A DNA stretch of 59,698 nucleotides from an uncultured Alphaproteobacteria bacterium (GCA_902526175.1 CABZJY010000008.1:1-59698), one strand, 5' to 3'; positions 28,413 through 37,856 are shown, counted from the first letter of the stretch. The notes: generated by a model from the sequence alone, not told the origin. A program made the numbers and translations.

Positions 28413-29074
28413 TGAACTTGTTTCTACTGATAAATAGAGAATTTAAATTGAGTATTAAAAATTTCAAAAGTGCTCTATTCAATATTTTCTTTTTTGTGAT
28501 TAGTAGTTTTATTTTTTTTCTGTCATTTGGCTCGGAATTTGAAGCAATAATAGAATTCAGTCATGGAATAATTTGGTCTGTATTATTGTTTAGTCTAATA
28601 TTTAGTGTTGATCAATTTTATGACTCAGACTTTAAGGATGGAAGCTTGAAAGAGCTAAAAATTTTGGGTTATAGTTCAGTTGAAATAATTATATCTAAAT
28701 TATTTACTATGTGGTTCTTCATTGCTTTACCAATTATAATTATAGCACCTCTTATTTTGTATAGTTTTTTTGGAGTGTATCCATACAATAAAACTTTAAT
28801 TATCTCTCTTTTTTTAGCGTCACCATCACTAATTCTATTAGCATCTCTTGGAGAAATTTTATTAATTAGAGCTAGAAAAAATAAAATAATGTTGATGTTA
28901 ATTATAATACCATTTTATATTCCGATTCTCATTTTTGGGGTAAGCGCAGTTGATGTCGCTAAGCTCGGTTTTATTCCTGATAAAAATTTCATTATATTAG
29001 TTGGTTTTTTTATGATTACTTTACCATTGACCTTAGTTTTCGGGAAATTATGTATAGATCAAATATGTGAATAA
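28409..29074 (+). CDS. ccmB: Heme exporter membrane protein CcmB
   Basis: A CcmB of about 221 residues with six membrane segments and the family FSLIFSVDQFYDSDFKDGSLKEL-type cytoplasmic loop. The family motif is FxxDxxDGSLEQL; here FYDSDFKDGSLKEL (near residues 69-82). The frame runs upstream to a TTG, but the ATG at 28409, in an ATGA overlap with ccmA, or the next ATG at 28412 is the natural start. It forms the CcmAB complex in the inner membrane with CcmC. Confidence 0.94.
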   Translation: MMNLFLLINREFKLSIKNFKSALFNIFFFVISSFIFFLSFGSEFEAIIEFSHGIIWSVLLFSLIFSVDQFYDSDFKDGSLKELKILGYSSVEIIISKLFTMWFFIALPIIIIAPLILYSFFGVYPYNKTLIISLFLASPSLILLASLGEILLIRARKNKIMLMLIIIPFYIPILIFGVSAVDVAKLGFIPDKNFIILVGFFMITLPLTLVFGKLCIDQICE

Positions 29075-29075
29075 T

Positions 29076-29789
29076 ATGTTTAGATTTTCTAACCCAAAAA
29101 AATTCCAAGAATTATCAGACAACGTTTATCCATGGATGAACTTTTTGGCCTTTATTTTTATATTAATAGGCTTATATTATTCGTTTTTCAATTCTCCACC
29201 CGATTATCTTCAGGGAGAAACAGTCAGAATTATGTATATTCATGTTCCTTCAGCTTGGTTATCTCTCATGATTTACAGTTCAATGGGCATTTGTAGTATA
29301 ATTTCTTTGATATGGAAACATACCTTAGCTGATATTATTTCTCGATCATGTGCGCCTATTGGTGCTTCATTTACTTTAGTTACATTAATAACAGGTTCGA
29401 TATGGGGTAAACCAACTTGGGGAACCTGGTGGGTTTGGGACGCAAGATTAACCTCTGAATTAATTCTTTTATTTATCTATTTAGGGCATATAATTTTGTC
29501 AAATGCATTTGATGATTTCAGAAAGGGTGATAAGAATGCAGCAATTTTGGCAATAGTTGGTTTAATTAATCTACCAATAATTAAATGGTCTGTTGATTGG
29601 TGGAATACGTTACATCAACCAGCTAGTTTAACAAAATTTGGGGCACCATCAATAGACAGTGTAATGTTATTTCCTCTTATTTTTATGGCTTTGGGTCTGA
29701 CTTTCTTATTTGTTTCAATTCTTCTAGACAGAATTAAAGGTGAAATTTATTTGAGAAAAATTGAACTTTTCAAGCAGGAGATTGATTGA
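29076..29789 (+). CDS. ccmC: Heme exporter membrane protein CcmC
   Basis: A CcmC of about 237 residues. The tryptophan-rich WWD heme-handling motif is intact: WGTWWVWDARLTSE. Conserved periplasmic histidines flank it, in YIHVPSAW and in WWNTLHQPAS. Six membrane segments are visible. CcmC loads heme onto CcmE. The ATG at 29076 starts just after the ccmB stop; a GTG 9 bases earlier is also in frame. Confidence 0.96.
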   Translation: MFRFSNPKKFQELSDNVYPWMNFLAFIFILIGLYYSFFNSPPDYLQGETVRIMYIHVPSAWLSLMIYSSMGICSIISLIWKHTLADIISRSCAPIGASFTLVTLITGSIWGKPTWGTWWVWDARLTSELILLFIYLGHIILSNAFDDFRKGDKNAAILAIVGLINLPIIKWSVDWWNTLHQPASLTKFGAPSIDSVMLFPLIFMALGLTFLFVSILLDRIKGEIYLRKIELFKQEID

Positions 29790-29790
29790 T

Positions 29791-29964
29791 ATGGAATATT
29801 TTATTGGGCTATTAAATAACAAAGTTCATTTAAAATATGTATGTTTAGCATATTTTATCTCTTTTTTCCTGATTTCAGGATTAGTATTATTATCCAAGAT
29901 TAGGACTAAAAGATTTGAAAAAGAACATAAAAGATTTGAAAATAAAAATGAAGGCCAAACATAA
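29791..29964 (+). CDS. ccmD: Heme exporter small subunit CcmD
   Basis: A 57-residue protein starting at the ATG at 29791, 1 base after the ccmC stop and 10 bases downstream of an AGGAG ribosome binding site. It has one membrane helix (about 15-35) followed by a strongly charged cytoplasmic tail (KIRTKRFEKEHKRFE), the standard form of CcmD. It stabilises CcmC-CcmE in the membrane. Its end overlaps ccmE by 17 bases. Confidence 0.88.
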   Translation: MEYFIGLLNNKVHLKYVCLAYFISFFLISGLVLLSKIRTKRFEKEHKRFENKNEGQT

Positions 29965-30397
29965 GAGATCAATATTTATACTTTTTATCATGACTTTTGT
30001 TTCTGTTGGTGCTTACATTTTATTAACAAACTTAAGAGATAATTTGGTTTTCTTTTATTCTCCTTCGGAAATACTAACAAAAATACCAAAAGCTGACCAA
30101 AAAATTCGTGTGGGAGGAATGGTTGATAGTAATAGTCTGGAAAGAAGAATTATCGAAGATAGTGGAAAAAAATATGAAGAAATTTCATTTACAATTTCTG
30201 ATAATGAAACTTTACTGAAAATTAAATATGCTGGAATTTTGCCTGATTTGTTTAGAGAAGGTCAAGGAGTGGTTGCTGAAGGGTTTTTTGACCTAGAAGA
30301 TAAAGTTTTTAATGCAACAAATGTTTTAGCCAAACATGATGAGAACTACATGCCACCAGAAATTAAGAACTTAGACAGAAAAGGGATTGAAAAATGA
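29948..30397 (+). CDS. ccmE: Cytochrome c maturation heme chaperone CcmE
   Basis: Started at the ATG at 29948 this is 149 residues: a membrane anchor (8-28), an OB-fold domain, and LAKHDENYMPPE with the heme-binding His130 and Tyr134, the same number as in E. coli CcmE. An upstream in-frame TTG is not needed. CcmE carries covalently bound heme across the periplasm to CcmF. It overlaps ccmD by 17 bases and ccmF by 4 (ATGA). Confidence 0.96.
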   Translation: MKAKHKRSIFILFIMTFVSVGAYILLTNLRDNLVFFYSPSEILTKIPKADQKIRVGGMVDSNSLERRIIEDSGKKYEEISFTISDNETLLKIKYAGILPDLFREGQGVVAEGFFDLEDKVFNATNVLAKHDENYMPPEIKNLDRKGIEK

Positions 30398-32319
30398 TAG
30401 CGGAATACGGTCTAATTTTTCTGATTCTTTCAATGTTGTTGTCTGCATTTCAATTTTTATTACCATTATATCAAAGCTTAGTTTATCCTAATGGAGCAAA
30501 AAAAATAACTATTTCAGTTGAGCGAAATAGTGAACTAATATTTTATACAACTTTGGTTTCGTATTGTTGTTTAGTTTATTGTTTTGTCGTTTCAGATTTT
30601 TCATTGCAGATAACATCACAAAATTCCAACAGTCAACTACCGCTTTTATATAAGATAACTGGTGTATGGGGTAATCATGAGGGATCAATCCTTTTGTGGC
30701 TTTTGGTGATGACTTTCTTTGGATTTTTGTTTTCTAAACATAATTTTAAAAACAGTTTTTTAAAAACAAATACTCTTATTGTTCATGCCTTGCTTTGTTT
30801 TTTAATTAGTTCCTTTATTTTTTTTACCTCTAATCCATTTGAAAGAATTTTTCCACCTTCTATTGAAGGAAAAGATTTAAATCCTCTGCTCCAAGATCCA
30901 GGATTAGCAATTCATCCACCGATTTTATATATTGGGTATGTTGGATGTTCAGTAGTTTATTCATTAGCTATTGCTTTTCTATTTAGCAAAGATTCAAGTA
31001 AAGAGTTTATAAAAATTCTAAAACCCTGGGTGTTCCTATCATGGAGTTTCCTGACTCTTGGAATTGGTCTTGGAAGCTGGTGGGCTTATTATGAATTGGG
31101 TTGGGGTGGCTTTTGGTTCTGGGACCCCGTTGAAAATGCATCACTTTTACCCTGGTTAACTTCAACTGCATTACTGCACACTATAATTGTCTCTGAAAGA
31201 AAAAAAAAATTACTTTCATGGTCAATTTCCCTATCAATCATTACATTTTGTTTAAGTTTGCTTGGCACATTCCTTGTTAGATCTGGCGTACTCACATCAG
31301 TTCATGCATTTGCAAATGATCCGAGTAGAGGTGTGTATATACTATGCCTTTTAGTATTTATTTCTGGTGCTGGTGGAATTCTTTTATATAAAAATTTGCA
31401 TAAATATAGTGATCAAAATAATGTTCATCTTCTTTCCCGAGAGGGGGCCATTTCTCTAAATAATATTTTTATGTTAACAATAACTGGCACAGTTCTCCTT
31501 GGTACAATATATCCTTTGTTTACAGATGCTTTTTTCGAAAAAAAAATTTCAGTGGGTGCACCTTTTTTTAATGCAACAATTTCTCCTTTGGTAATTCCAA
31601 TGGTTTTAGGCATGATACTTGGCCCATTAATGAAATGGGGTAGAGACGACTTAAAGCAAATTTTTTTTAGACTTAGGCCGGTGATTTTTATTAATTTTTT
31701 ATTAATGCTTTTAGTATGGTATTTTACATATCGTGGGCCAGTGGTTGCTGTAATATTTATTGCGTTAGCAATCTGGCTTGCTACTAGTTCTTTATTTGAG
31801 ATTTATCAACTAGTATTAATAAATCTTAAAAAAAAAAAATCATTTAATATACCTTTAAAAACAGTTTCACAAGCTTTAGCACATTTTGGTATAGCAATTT
31901 TAATAATTGGTGCAACCGGTACTTCCATTCTAAAAAAAGAAAATATCCAGTTTCAAGAAGTAGGAGAAGTTATAAGTACATCTGGATATGAAGTAAAATT
32001 CATGGGAGTTAGTAAAGAAATTGGAACTAATTATAAATCGGACTTCGCAAAATTTGAGCTTTATAAAAATGGGGTATTAGTAAGTGTTTTAAATCCTGAG
32101 AAAAGGATATATAATTTTGGGAAACAGGTAACAACAGAAGCCGCAATATTTTCTACACTACTTGGAGATATTTATATTTCTATAGGAGATAATAATTCTG
32201 GATTATGGACTACAAGAATCTGGTTTAATCCGTACACAATCTGGATCTGGCTTGGAGTCTTATTTATGTTTATTGGTGGGCTTATATCACTTAAAAGATC
32301 CTTTAAGGAATTGAAATGA
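30394..32319 (+). CDS. ccmF: Cytochrome c heme lyase subunit CcmF
   Basis: A 641-residue polytopic protein of full CcmF length. The WWD motif reads WGGFWFWDPVENASLLPW, flanked by conserved histidines (GVWGNHEGS, AIHPPILYIGY, TALLHT). About 14-15 membrane segments are visible and the C-terminal periplasmic domain precedes a last helix. It ligates heme to apocytochrome c with CcmH and CcmI. The start is an ATGA overlap with ccmE and the end an ATGA overlap with ccmG. Confidence 0.97.
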   Translation: MIAEYGLIFLILSMLLSAFQFLLPLYQSLVYPNGAKKITISVERNSELIFYTTLVSYCCLVYCFVVSDFSLQITSQNSNSQLPLLYKITGVWGNHEGSILLWLLVMTFFGFLFSKHNFKNSFLKTNTLIVHALLCFLISSFIFFTSNPFERIFPPSIEGKDLNPLLQDPGLAIHPPILYIGYVGCSVVYSLAIAFLFSKDSSKEFIKILKPWVFLSWSFLTLGIGLGSWWAYYELGWGGFWFWDPVENASLLPWLTSTALLHTIIVSERKKKLLSWSISLSIITFCLSLLGTFLVRSGVLTSVHAFANDPSRGVYILCLLVFISGAGGILLYKNLHKYSDQNNVHLLSREGAISLNNIFMLTITGTVLLGTIYPLFTDAFFEKKISVGAPFFNATISPLVIPMVLGMILGPLMKWGRDDLKQIFFRLRPVIFINFLLMLLVWYFTYRGPVVAVIFIALAIWLATSSLFEIYQLVLINLKKKKSFNIPLKTVSQALAHFGIAILIIGATGTSILKKENIQFQEVGEVISTSGYEVKFMGVSKEIGTNYKSDFAKFELYKNGVLVSVLNPEKRIYNFGKQVTTEAAIFSTLLGDIYISIGDNNSGLWTTRIWFNPYTIWIWLGVLFMFIGGLISLKRSFKELK

Positions 32320-32843
32320 GATTATATCTTGTTGGATTAATTTTTTGTGTAATAACAATTTTAACTTTTATCATTGGGCTACAAAAAGATCCAAAAAAAA
32401 TCCCTTCAAATTTGATAAATACTTCCGTTCCAGACTTTAAACTCGACCATATAGGTAATGGTATTGAAAATTTTAATAGAACAGACTTACTAGAAATAGA
32501 TGATGTAAAGATTGTAAATGTTTTTGCATCTTGGTGCCCCCCATGCAAAATTGAACACTCACAAATCTCAAAATTATCTGAGAAACATTTTATTTTTGGT
32601 ATCAATCAAAAAGATAAAAAAAATGATCTTTTAAATTGGTTAAATAAACTAGGGAACCCCTATCAGGCCATAGGTTCAGATACTAAGGGAAGAGCTAGTA
32701 TTAATTGGGGAGTTTATGGTATTCCGGAAACATTTATTTTAGATAAACATTCAAAAATACGTTACAAACACGTTGGCCCAATAATGCAAAGAGATTTAGA
32801 AGAAATTAAAAGTATCATTAGAGTGTTGGAAAATGAAGATTAA
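32316..32843 (+). CDS. ccmG: Thiol:disulfide interchange protein CcmG/DsbE
   Basis: A 175-residue membrane-anchored thioredoxin. The N-terminal anchor spans 3-21 and the active site is FASWCPPC (Cys74, Cys77), followed by the cis-proline loop GVYGIPETF. It reduces the CXXCH cysteines of apocytochrome c or CcmH in the periplasm. It overlaps ccmF by 4 bases and ccmH by 11. Confidence 0.95.
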   Translation: MRLYLVGLIFCVITILTFIIGLQKDPKKIPSNLINTSVPDFKLDHIGNGIENFNRTDLLEIDDVKIVNVFASWCPPCKIEHSQISKLSEKHFIFGINQKDKKNDLLNWLNKLGNPYQAIGSDTKGRASINWGVYGIPETFILDKHSKIRYKHVGPIMQRDLEEIKSIIRVLENED

Positions 32844-33219
32844 CCAAATACTTATTCTTTTTCTTTTTTTTAATTTTACCAATGTTATGTCTATTGAACC
32901 AGATGAAATTCTTGAAGATGTTCAATTAGAGCAAAGAGCAAGAGAAATAAGCTCAGTATTGAGATGTATGGTTTGTCAAAATGAAAATATTGATAATTCA
33001 AATGCTGGAATTGCAAAAGATTTAAGAATTTTGATAAGGGAAGAACTAATAGCAGGAAAAACAAACTCTCAGATAATAAATTTTGTACATAATAAATATG
33101 GAGACTATGTGTTATTTAAACCACCATTAAAATTTTACACTTTTTTCTTATGGATATCACCTTTTGTAATCTTCTTTTTCTTATTCTTATTATTCTTTAG
33201 GAAAAAAAAAATTGACTAA
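32833..33219 (+). CDS. ccmH: Cytochrome c maturation protein CcmH (CcmH/CycL N-terminal type)
   Basis: A 128-residue protein with a signal peptide (1-20), the redox motif LRCMVCQNENI (Cys45, Cys48), and one C-terminal membrane helix (about 100-122). This is the short alphaproteobacterial CycL form. The TPR part found fused in E. coli CcmH is encoded by the next gene. It reduces apocytochrome thiols with CcmG. Confidence 0.95.
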   Translation: MKINQILILFLFFNFTNVMSIEPDEILEDVQLEQRAREISSVLRCMVCQNENIDNSNAGIAKDLRILIREELIAGKTNSQIINFVHNKYGDYVLFKPPLKFYTFFLWISPFVIFFFLFLLFFRKKKID

Positions 33220-33832
33220 TTTAATTTTCTTTTGCACTAGTTTACTTATAATATCTACTGTCGTGGTTATCTTTTTATTAAGGTCAAGTATATTTAGTAA
33301 AAAGGTCTTAATCACATCTATATCTATATCTATCTTGACAGCCACAATCTATATATTCAAGAGTGACCTAAAGAGTTTTACATACTTAAACGATCTAAAA
33401 AATAACATAGAGCAGGGAAATGATATAAATGCTAATGAAGTGATTATTTTTTTAGAAAAGAAACTTAATAAGAATCCTAAAGATATTGATGCGTGGTTGG
33501 TTTTGGCTAGAACTTGTTTGATTACTGGCCATATCCAAAAATCTGAATTATATTATTTTAAAGCTCTAAAATATTTTCCTGAAAATCAAGACCTTCTACT
33601 CGAAACAGCAATCCTTAAAAAATCTAATTTTGATTTTGAAAATTCTATTACATATGTCAATAAACTACTAAATTTGTACCCTGAAAATATTCCTGCAAAA
33701 ATGCTTTATATCGAATTGATGTTGCACACTGGGGAGTTAAAAAAAGCAAATAGAAGCCTAAATGAATTAAGTAAAGAGACTGACCTTGATTCTAGTTGGT
33801 TAGAAAAATTAAACGACATAAAGTCTAACTAA
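33212..33832 (+). CDS. ccmI: Cytochrome c maturation TPR protein CcmI/CycH (short)
   Basis: A 206-residue protein with two N-terminal membrane helices (about 3-23 and 31-48) and a TPR domain (about 80-195, WLVLARTCLITGHIQKSELYY and following repeats). This is the CcmI layout, though shorter than the usual 300-400 residues because the C-terminal periplasmic domain is reduced. It chaperones apocytochrome c to CcmFH. The start is a TTG at 33212 overlapping ccmH by 8 bases; no early ATG exists. Its last 8 bases overlap pabC on the other strand. Confidence 0.85.
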   Translation: MTNLIFFCTSLLIISTVVVIFLLRSSIFSKKVLITSISISILTATIYIFKSDLKSFTYLNDLKNNIEQGNDINANEVIIFLEKKLNKNPKDIDAWLVLARTCLITGHIQKSELYYFKALKYFPENQDLLLETAILKKSNFDFENSITYVNKLLNLYPENIPAKMLYIELMLHTGELKKANRSLNELSKETDLDSSWLEKLNDIKSN

Positions 33833-34694
33833 ATTCTAAATTCCTAGCCGATTGATAATGTTCAATGATCCTTCTTGTATTATCAAAAATTGAATACTTA
33901 TGTTTTCCTATTTTTCTGACAGGTACAATTTTTAACAATGAATTAGTAAGAAACATTTGGTCAAATTCATTTATTGATGTTTTTTTGATTTCAGTTATTT
34001 TAAGTTTATCAAAAAATTTATCATAATTTTCTAAAACTACTTCTCTCATTATCCCATTAATTCCATAATCTAAAAGCCTAGGTGTAAATAAGGTTTTTCC
34101 TTTTACAAAAAAAATATTTGTCATTGTGCCCTCAACGATATTTTTTTTTTCATCAATAAACATACCTTCAAATATTTTTTCATTATTCCATTCAGCTCTA
34201 GCTAAGACTGAATCTAATCTATTTAAATGTTTTAATCCAGCAAGATTACGGTTTGATGTAATGTAAGACTCGCAAAATTCAGCAGTAACTCCTACTTGAA
34301 AAAAATCATCTGAATAATCACTGAAAGGAAAAGCTAAAAAAATTATGGTTGGATTCATATTCTTTTCGAATTTGTAACCCCTCATTCCTTCACCTCTGGT
34401 TATAAGAAGTTTCAAGATTCCTTTTTTAATCCCTAGTCTATTAGCTTTATTCAAGATCTTATCTTTATAATTTTGAAGGATATTTTCTTTTGGGAAATTA
34501 ATTTTTAATCTTTTGCATGAAAATGAAATTCTATTGAGATGTCTTTTCCAAAACTCTACTTGATTTTTTTTATTTCCTTTTTCTATATACTGCCATGACA
34601 TAGTTTCAAACAGACCATCTCCATATGCTAGACCTCTATCAAAAACTGAAATGTTTTCTGAGAAAACACCATTTATAAGTGATAATTTTTTCAT
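33825..34694 (-). CDS. pabC: Aminodeoxychorismate lyase (aminotransferase class IV)
   Basis: A 289-residue fold-type IV PLP enzyme. RGLAYGDGLFETM (20-32) is the N-terminal signature, and NLAGLKHLNRLDSV places the PLP lysine at 155. VEGTMTNIFFVKG and GINGIMRE bind PLP phosphate. GLKHLNRLD is typical of PabC, which converts 4-amino-4-deoxychorismate to p-aminobenzoate and pyruvate for folate. Branched-chain or D-amino-acid transaminase is possible by fold, but the 4-base overlap with pabB upstream settles the choice. Confidence 0.9.
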   Translation of the reverse strand: MKKLSLINGVFSENISVFDRGLAYGDGLFETMSWQYIEKGNKKNQVEFWKRHLNRISFSCKRLKINFPKENILQNYKDKILNKANRLGIKKGILKLLITRGEGMRGYKFEKNMNPTIIFLAFPFSDYSDDFFQVGVTAEFCESYITSNRNLAGLKHLNRLDSVLARAEWNNEKIFEGMFIDEKKNIVEGTMTNIFFVKGKTLFTPRLLDYGINGIMREVVLENYDKFFDKLKITEIKKTSINEFDQMFLTNSLLKIVPVRKIGKHKYSIFDNTRRIIEHYQSARNLEFS

Positions 34695-36088
34695 TTATTA
34701 ATTAAATTTAATGCTTTTAACATGCCATTTGCTTTTGCTTCAGTTTCAAGAGTTTCTTTTTCAGGCTGAGAATCAGCAACGATACCTCCACCAGCACGGA
34801 CATATAATTTATCTTTAGTTCTTACAATTGACCTTATTAAAATATTAAAGTCCATGTCACCAGAATGACATATGTAGCCAAAAGACCCTGTATATGGCCC
34901 TCTGCCAATTTTTTCTAAATCTCCTAGTATTTCTATGCACCTTACTTTTGGACACCCAGTGATTGTTCCCCCAGGAAAAACTGCTGAGAGAATTCTTCCT
35001 GGTGTGATATTTTTAATTAATTTACCACTAACATTTGAAACAATATGATGAACATGCGCGTAAGATTCAATCACCATCATCTCGTCAACCTTAACACTCC
35101 CCGGTTCGCAGACTCTTGATATATCGTTCCTCTCCAAGTCAACTAACATCAAATGTTCTGCCCTCTCTTTATTTGAATCGATTAATTCTTTTGATAATGC
35201 AACATCTGTCAATCCAGAATATCCTCTAGGTCTAGTTCCTGCTATAGGTCTGGTTTGAAGTTTTGTTTTTTGAACTTGAATAAGTCTTTCTGGTGAACTG
35301 CTAATAATAGCACCTTCAGCAATTGATACTAAGCCCCCGAACGGTGATGGGTTACAAGCTCTCAGATTTTTGTATATCTCCACATCACTGAGACTTTTTT
35401 CAGTTTCGAATTCCCATAATCTTGAAAAATTTGCCTGAAATATCTCCCCACTAAAAATATGTTCAATACATTTTTTTACTCCTTGAATATGATGAGAAGC
35501 TGACTCTTTTTTTGAAAGTTTAATTCTCCATGTTTTTTTTTTTTCTTTTTCTTTAGCGATACCACAAATTTTTTCGTAATCAGCATACATTTCTAGAATC
35601 TCAGCGTTGGATTTATCGGATATAAAATACAGTTTGTTTTCAAGTTTATCAAAAATGATAGAGGAGTTAACTCTGTCAACAAACGCAGTAGGGATTTCAA
35701 ATGGAGAATCTGGAATTGATAGTTTAGATTCAATTTCTTTGACTAATTCATAACCTAAATAAACAAACCATCCTCCCAAAAATGGAATTTTAAGTTTTAA
35801 TGCACCATTTGGGACTTTTTGAGCCACTCTTTTACTCAGAAATAATTTATCTAAATCATTTAAAAATTTTTGTTTAGAGTTTTCTTTTCTTTTTTCCAAA
35901 ACTCTTTTAGGTTTAAAAAAGATTATAGAAAATCGCGCTAGTTCATTTCCTTTCGCTGAACTTTCTAGTAAATATGGATATCGTTCCTTATCAATTTCAC
36001 AGAATTCGAGTATGTCAAATTTAGATGGAATAGTATCAAGGATCTTAATAAAACAAGAATCTCCTTCAAGTATTTTTGTATTAATCAT
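34691..36088 (-). CDS. pabB: Aminodeoxychorismate synthase component I (chorismate-binding)
   Basis: A 465-residue chorismate-binding enzyme. Key motifs: EIFQANFSR (215-223), NPSPFGG (246-252), PIAGTRPRG (281-289), ERAEHLMLVDLERND, AVFPGGTITGCPKVR and YTGSFGYICHSGDMDFNILIR. Coupling to pabC by an ATGA overlap indicates PabB. Note that E. coli PabB has Lys where Ala283 lies here, and LLES at 40-43 is the tryptophan-site motif of TrpE. An anthranilate synthase identity is therefore not excluded. The glutaminase subunit pabA is not in the window. Confidence 0.85.
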   Translation of the reverse strand: MINTKILEGDSCFIKILDTIPSKFDILEFCEIDKERYPYLLESSAKGNELARFSIIFFKPKRVLEKRKENSKQKFLNDLDKLFLSKRVAQKVPNGALKLKIPFLGGWFVYLGYELVKEIESKLSIPDSPFEIPTAFVDRVNSSIIFDKLENKLYFISDKSNAEILEMYADYEKICGIAKEKEKKKTWRIKLSKKESASHHIQGVKKCIEHIFSGEIFQANFSRLWEFETEKSLSDVEIYKNLRACNPSPFGGLVSIAEGAIISSSPERLIQVQKTKLQTRPIAGTRPRGYSGLTDVALSKELIDSNKERAEHLMLVDLERNDISRVCEPGSVKVDEMMVIESYAHVHHIVSNVSGKLIKNITPGRILSAVFPGGTITGCPKVRCIEILGDLEKIGRGPYTGSFGYICHSGDMDFNILIRSIVRTKDKLYVRAGGGIVADSQPEKETLETEAKANGMLKALNLINK

Positions 36089-36154
36089 AATAAAATGGTA
36101 GAAATTAACTTTTTAACATATATATATCATATTATTTGTTTTATTGGAGGTAAA

Positions 36155-37435
36155 ATGTATCATACTTTAGTGATTGGTGGCGGTTGCCTAGGTGCAGCTA
36201 CTGCCATATCTCTTCAGAGGAAACTAAACAAAGTCGGTAAAAATGAAAAAGTTTGTTTAGTTGAAAAAGCGGTTTTGTGTGCTGCAGAATCCTCTAGGCA
36301 TTCAGGAATTGTCAGGTCAGCCAATGCTGATCCAGATGCTTCAGTTATGGCTTCTATAAGTACTAACATGTGGAGGGACCTCTCTGGTGTTTGGGGCTTG
36401 AAAATGGAAATAGACGAATTTGGTGCTATATGGATTGCAAAAAAAAATTCTGATGGGGAAAACCCGGCCTGGCACGAACTTTCTAACAGAATGAAAAAAA
36501 TAGATTTGACCTTTGAAGAAATAGATACTCGTTCAGCTATAGACAAGTGTGGTAAAACACTTCTTACCGATGAAGATGAGTCTTATTTTTATGAACCAGG
36601 TGCTTTCCAGCTTGATCCAAGTATTCTAAGATCTACATTATATGATGCAATTGATAGTAATGGTGTTGAACTTATGGAAAAGACTGAAGTTGACACTATA
36701 CTCACTAAAGGAAATCAAGTGATTGGTATTACTACAAATAATGGAAAGCTAGATGCTAAGAATTTTGTTAACGCAACTGGAGCTTGGAGCTCACAACTTT
36801 TTTCTAAAATAGGTTTAAAAATTCCTGTAACTATTGAGCCTGTTTCTGTTGTAAACTGGATGGAGAGTCCTAAACAAATACGCTATGAATACCCTATCAT
36901 AGCTGATTACACGAATTTATGTTATTTCAGATCATGGAGAGGTAATAAGATGCACGCACATCAGCCCCGAAAAAGATCAGTTTACGAAATTGCAAAAAAC
37001 TTTCTTAATGACCTTACTCAAGTTAATGGTGGGGAGTATTTAAATGAACCAATGAATCAATCTCTTGCATACAATCAAATTAAAAATTATGAAGACATTT
37101 CAAAAAAGAGATTTTCTAATATAGATAAAACAGTTTATGCTTCTGGTTACAGATCATTTTTTGATATAACGCCTGACCTGAGATTTATATTGGGTGGAGA
37201 CTCTAAATTTAGTAATCTCTTCCACAATCTTGGTTCTGGTCAGGCTATGAAATACTGTCCTGTACTAGGGGAATCTATTGCAGAAGAAATAATGAATGAA
37301 AATAATGTTATTTCTAACTTTGATTACAAAAAATTTAGCATCAAAAGATTTAAAGATGATTACATGAAAAAATTCTGGAATTTAGTTCAAGGTGAAGAAA
37401 ATACACTTCATAGACAAGGCAAAAATCAACTTTAA
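36155..37435 (+). CDS. FAD-dependent oxidoreductase, DAO family
   Basis: I start this at the ATG at 36155, preceded by GGAGGT (36146-36151), although the frame is open 20 codons further up. The resulting 426-residue protein begins MYHTLVIGGGCLGAAT, a Rossmann FAD site (VIGGGCLG at 6-13). SSRHSGIVRSANADP is the flavin-contact region typical of sarcosine oxidase, dimethylglycine dehydrogenase and glycine oxidase. VNATGAWSSQL and the C-terminal LGSGQAMKYCPVLGE complete the family pattern. The likely substrate is a secondary or tertiary amine or an amino acid. It is divergent from pabB and not obviously linked to it. Confidence 0.85.
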   Translation: MYHTLVIGGGCLGAATAISLQRKLNKVGKNEKVCLVEKAVLCAAESSRHSGIVRSANADPDASVMASISTNMWRDLSGVWGLKMEIDEFGAIWIAKKNSDGENPAWHELSNRMKKIDLTFEEIDTRSAIDKCGKTLLTDEDESYFYEPGAFQLDPSILRSTLYDAIDSNGVELMEKTEVDTILTKGNQVIGITTNNGKLDAKNFVNATGAWSSQLFSKIGLKIPVTIEPVSVVNWMESPKQIRYEYPIIADYTNLCYFRSWRGNKMHAHQPRKRSVYEIAKNFLNDLTQVNGGEYLNEPMNQSLAYNQIKNYEDISKKRFSNIDKTVYASGYRSFFDITPDLRFILGGDSKFSNLFHNLGSGQAMKYCPVLGESIAEEIMNENNVISNFDYKKFSIKRFKDDYMKKFWNLVQGEENTLHRQGKNQL

Positions 37436-37436
37436 A

Positions 37437-37850
37437 CTACTTTTCTTTTTCTTCCTCTGTGAGAGAGGCCATTACATTTAAACTCCTCCAGAATTCTTCG
37501 CTTTTTGTATTAATATCATTAAGTCTTAAGAGTAAACTTCTTAATATTGCTCTAATAACTGGGTCAGCTTTAGATATTTTTTCTTTTAGAGTTTGTTCAC
37601 TTATTGGATATAAAATAACATTTGTTGCTGCCTCCGCAGTTACTGACCTTGATTCATCTAGTGATGGTCCTCGTTCTCCAAAAATTTCTCCCTCTCCGAT
37701 TTGACCAAGTAATAACCCTCCTGGGCTATAAATATTTACTTTTCCTGCATGTATGTAATAGGCAAAAAAAGCCTTCTCACCTTTAGAGTAAATCTTTTTT
37801 CCCTTTAAAATTTTTTTTTGTTCTAAACCAATTTTTGAGTAATTATTCAT
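37437..37850 (-). CDS. Stand-alone cyclic-nucleotide-binding domain protein
   Basis: A 137-residue protein that is little more than one CRP-type cNMP-binding domain. The phosphate-binding cassette is GEIFGERGPSLDESRSVTAEA (about 54-73) with Glu59 and Arg68 in the expected places. No HTH or enzyme domain is attached. The C-terminus is helical and highly charged. It may regulate a partner by protein contact. Its ATG is 6 bases after the stop of the 474-residue polymerase-like protein, so the two form an operon. Confidence 0.82.
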   Translation of the reverse strand: MNNYSKIGLEQKKILKGKKIYSKGEKAFFAYYIHAGKVNIYSPGGLLLGQIGEGEIFGERGPSLDESRSVTAEAATNVILYPISEQTLKEKISKADPVIRAILRSLLLRLNDINTKSEEFWRSLNVMASLTEEEKEK

Positions 37851-37856
37851 CTTTTC

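Noticed and set aside
36095-36154. 20-codon N-terminal extension of the DAO-family oxidoreductase
   Set aside because: The Rossmann FAD motif must be near the N-terminus and GGAGGT precedes the ATG at 36155.
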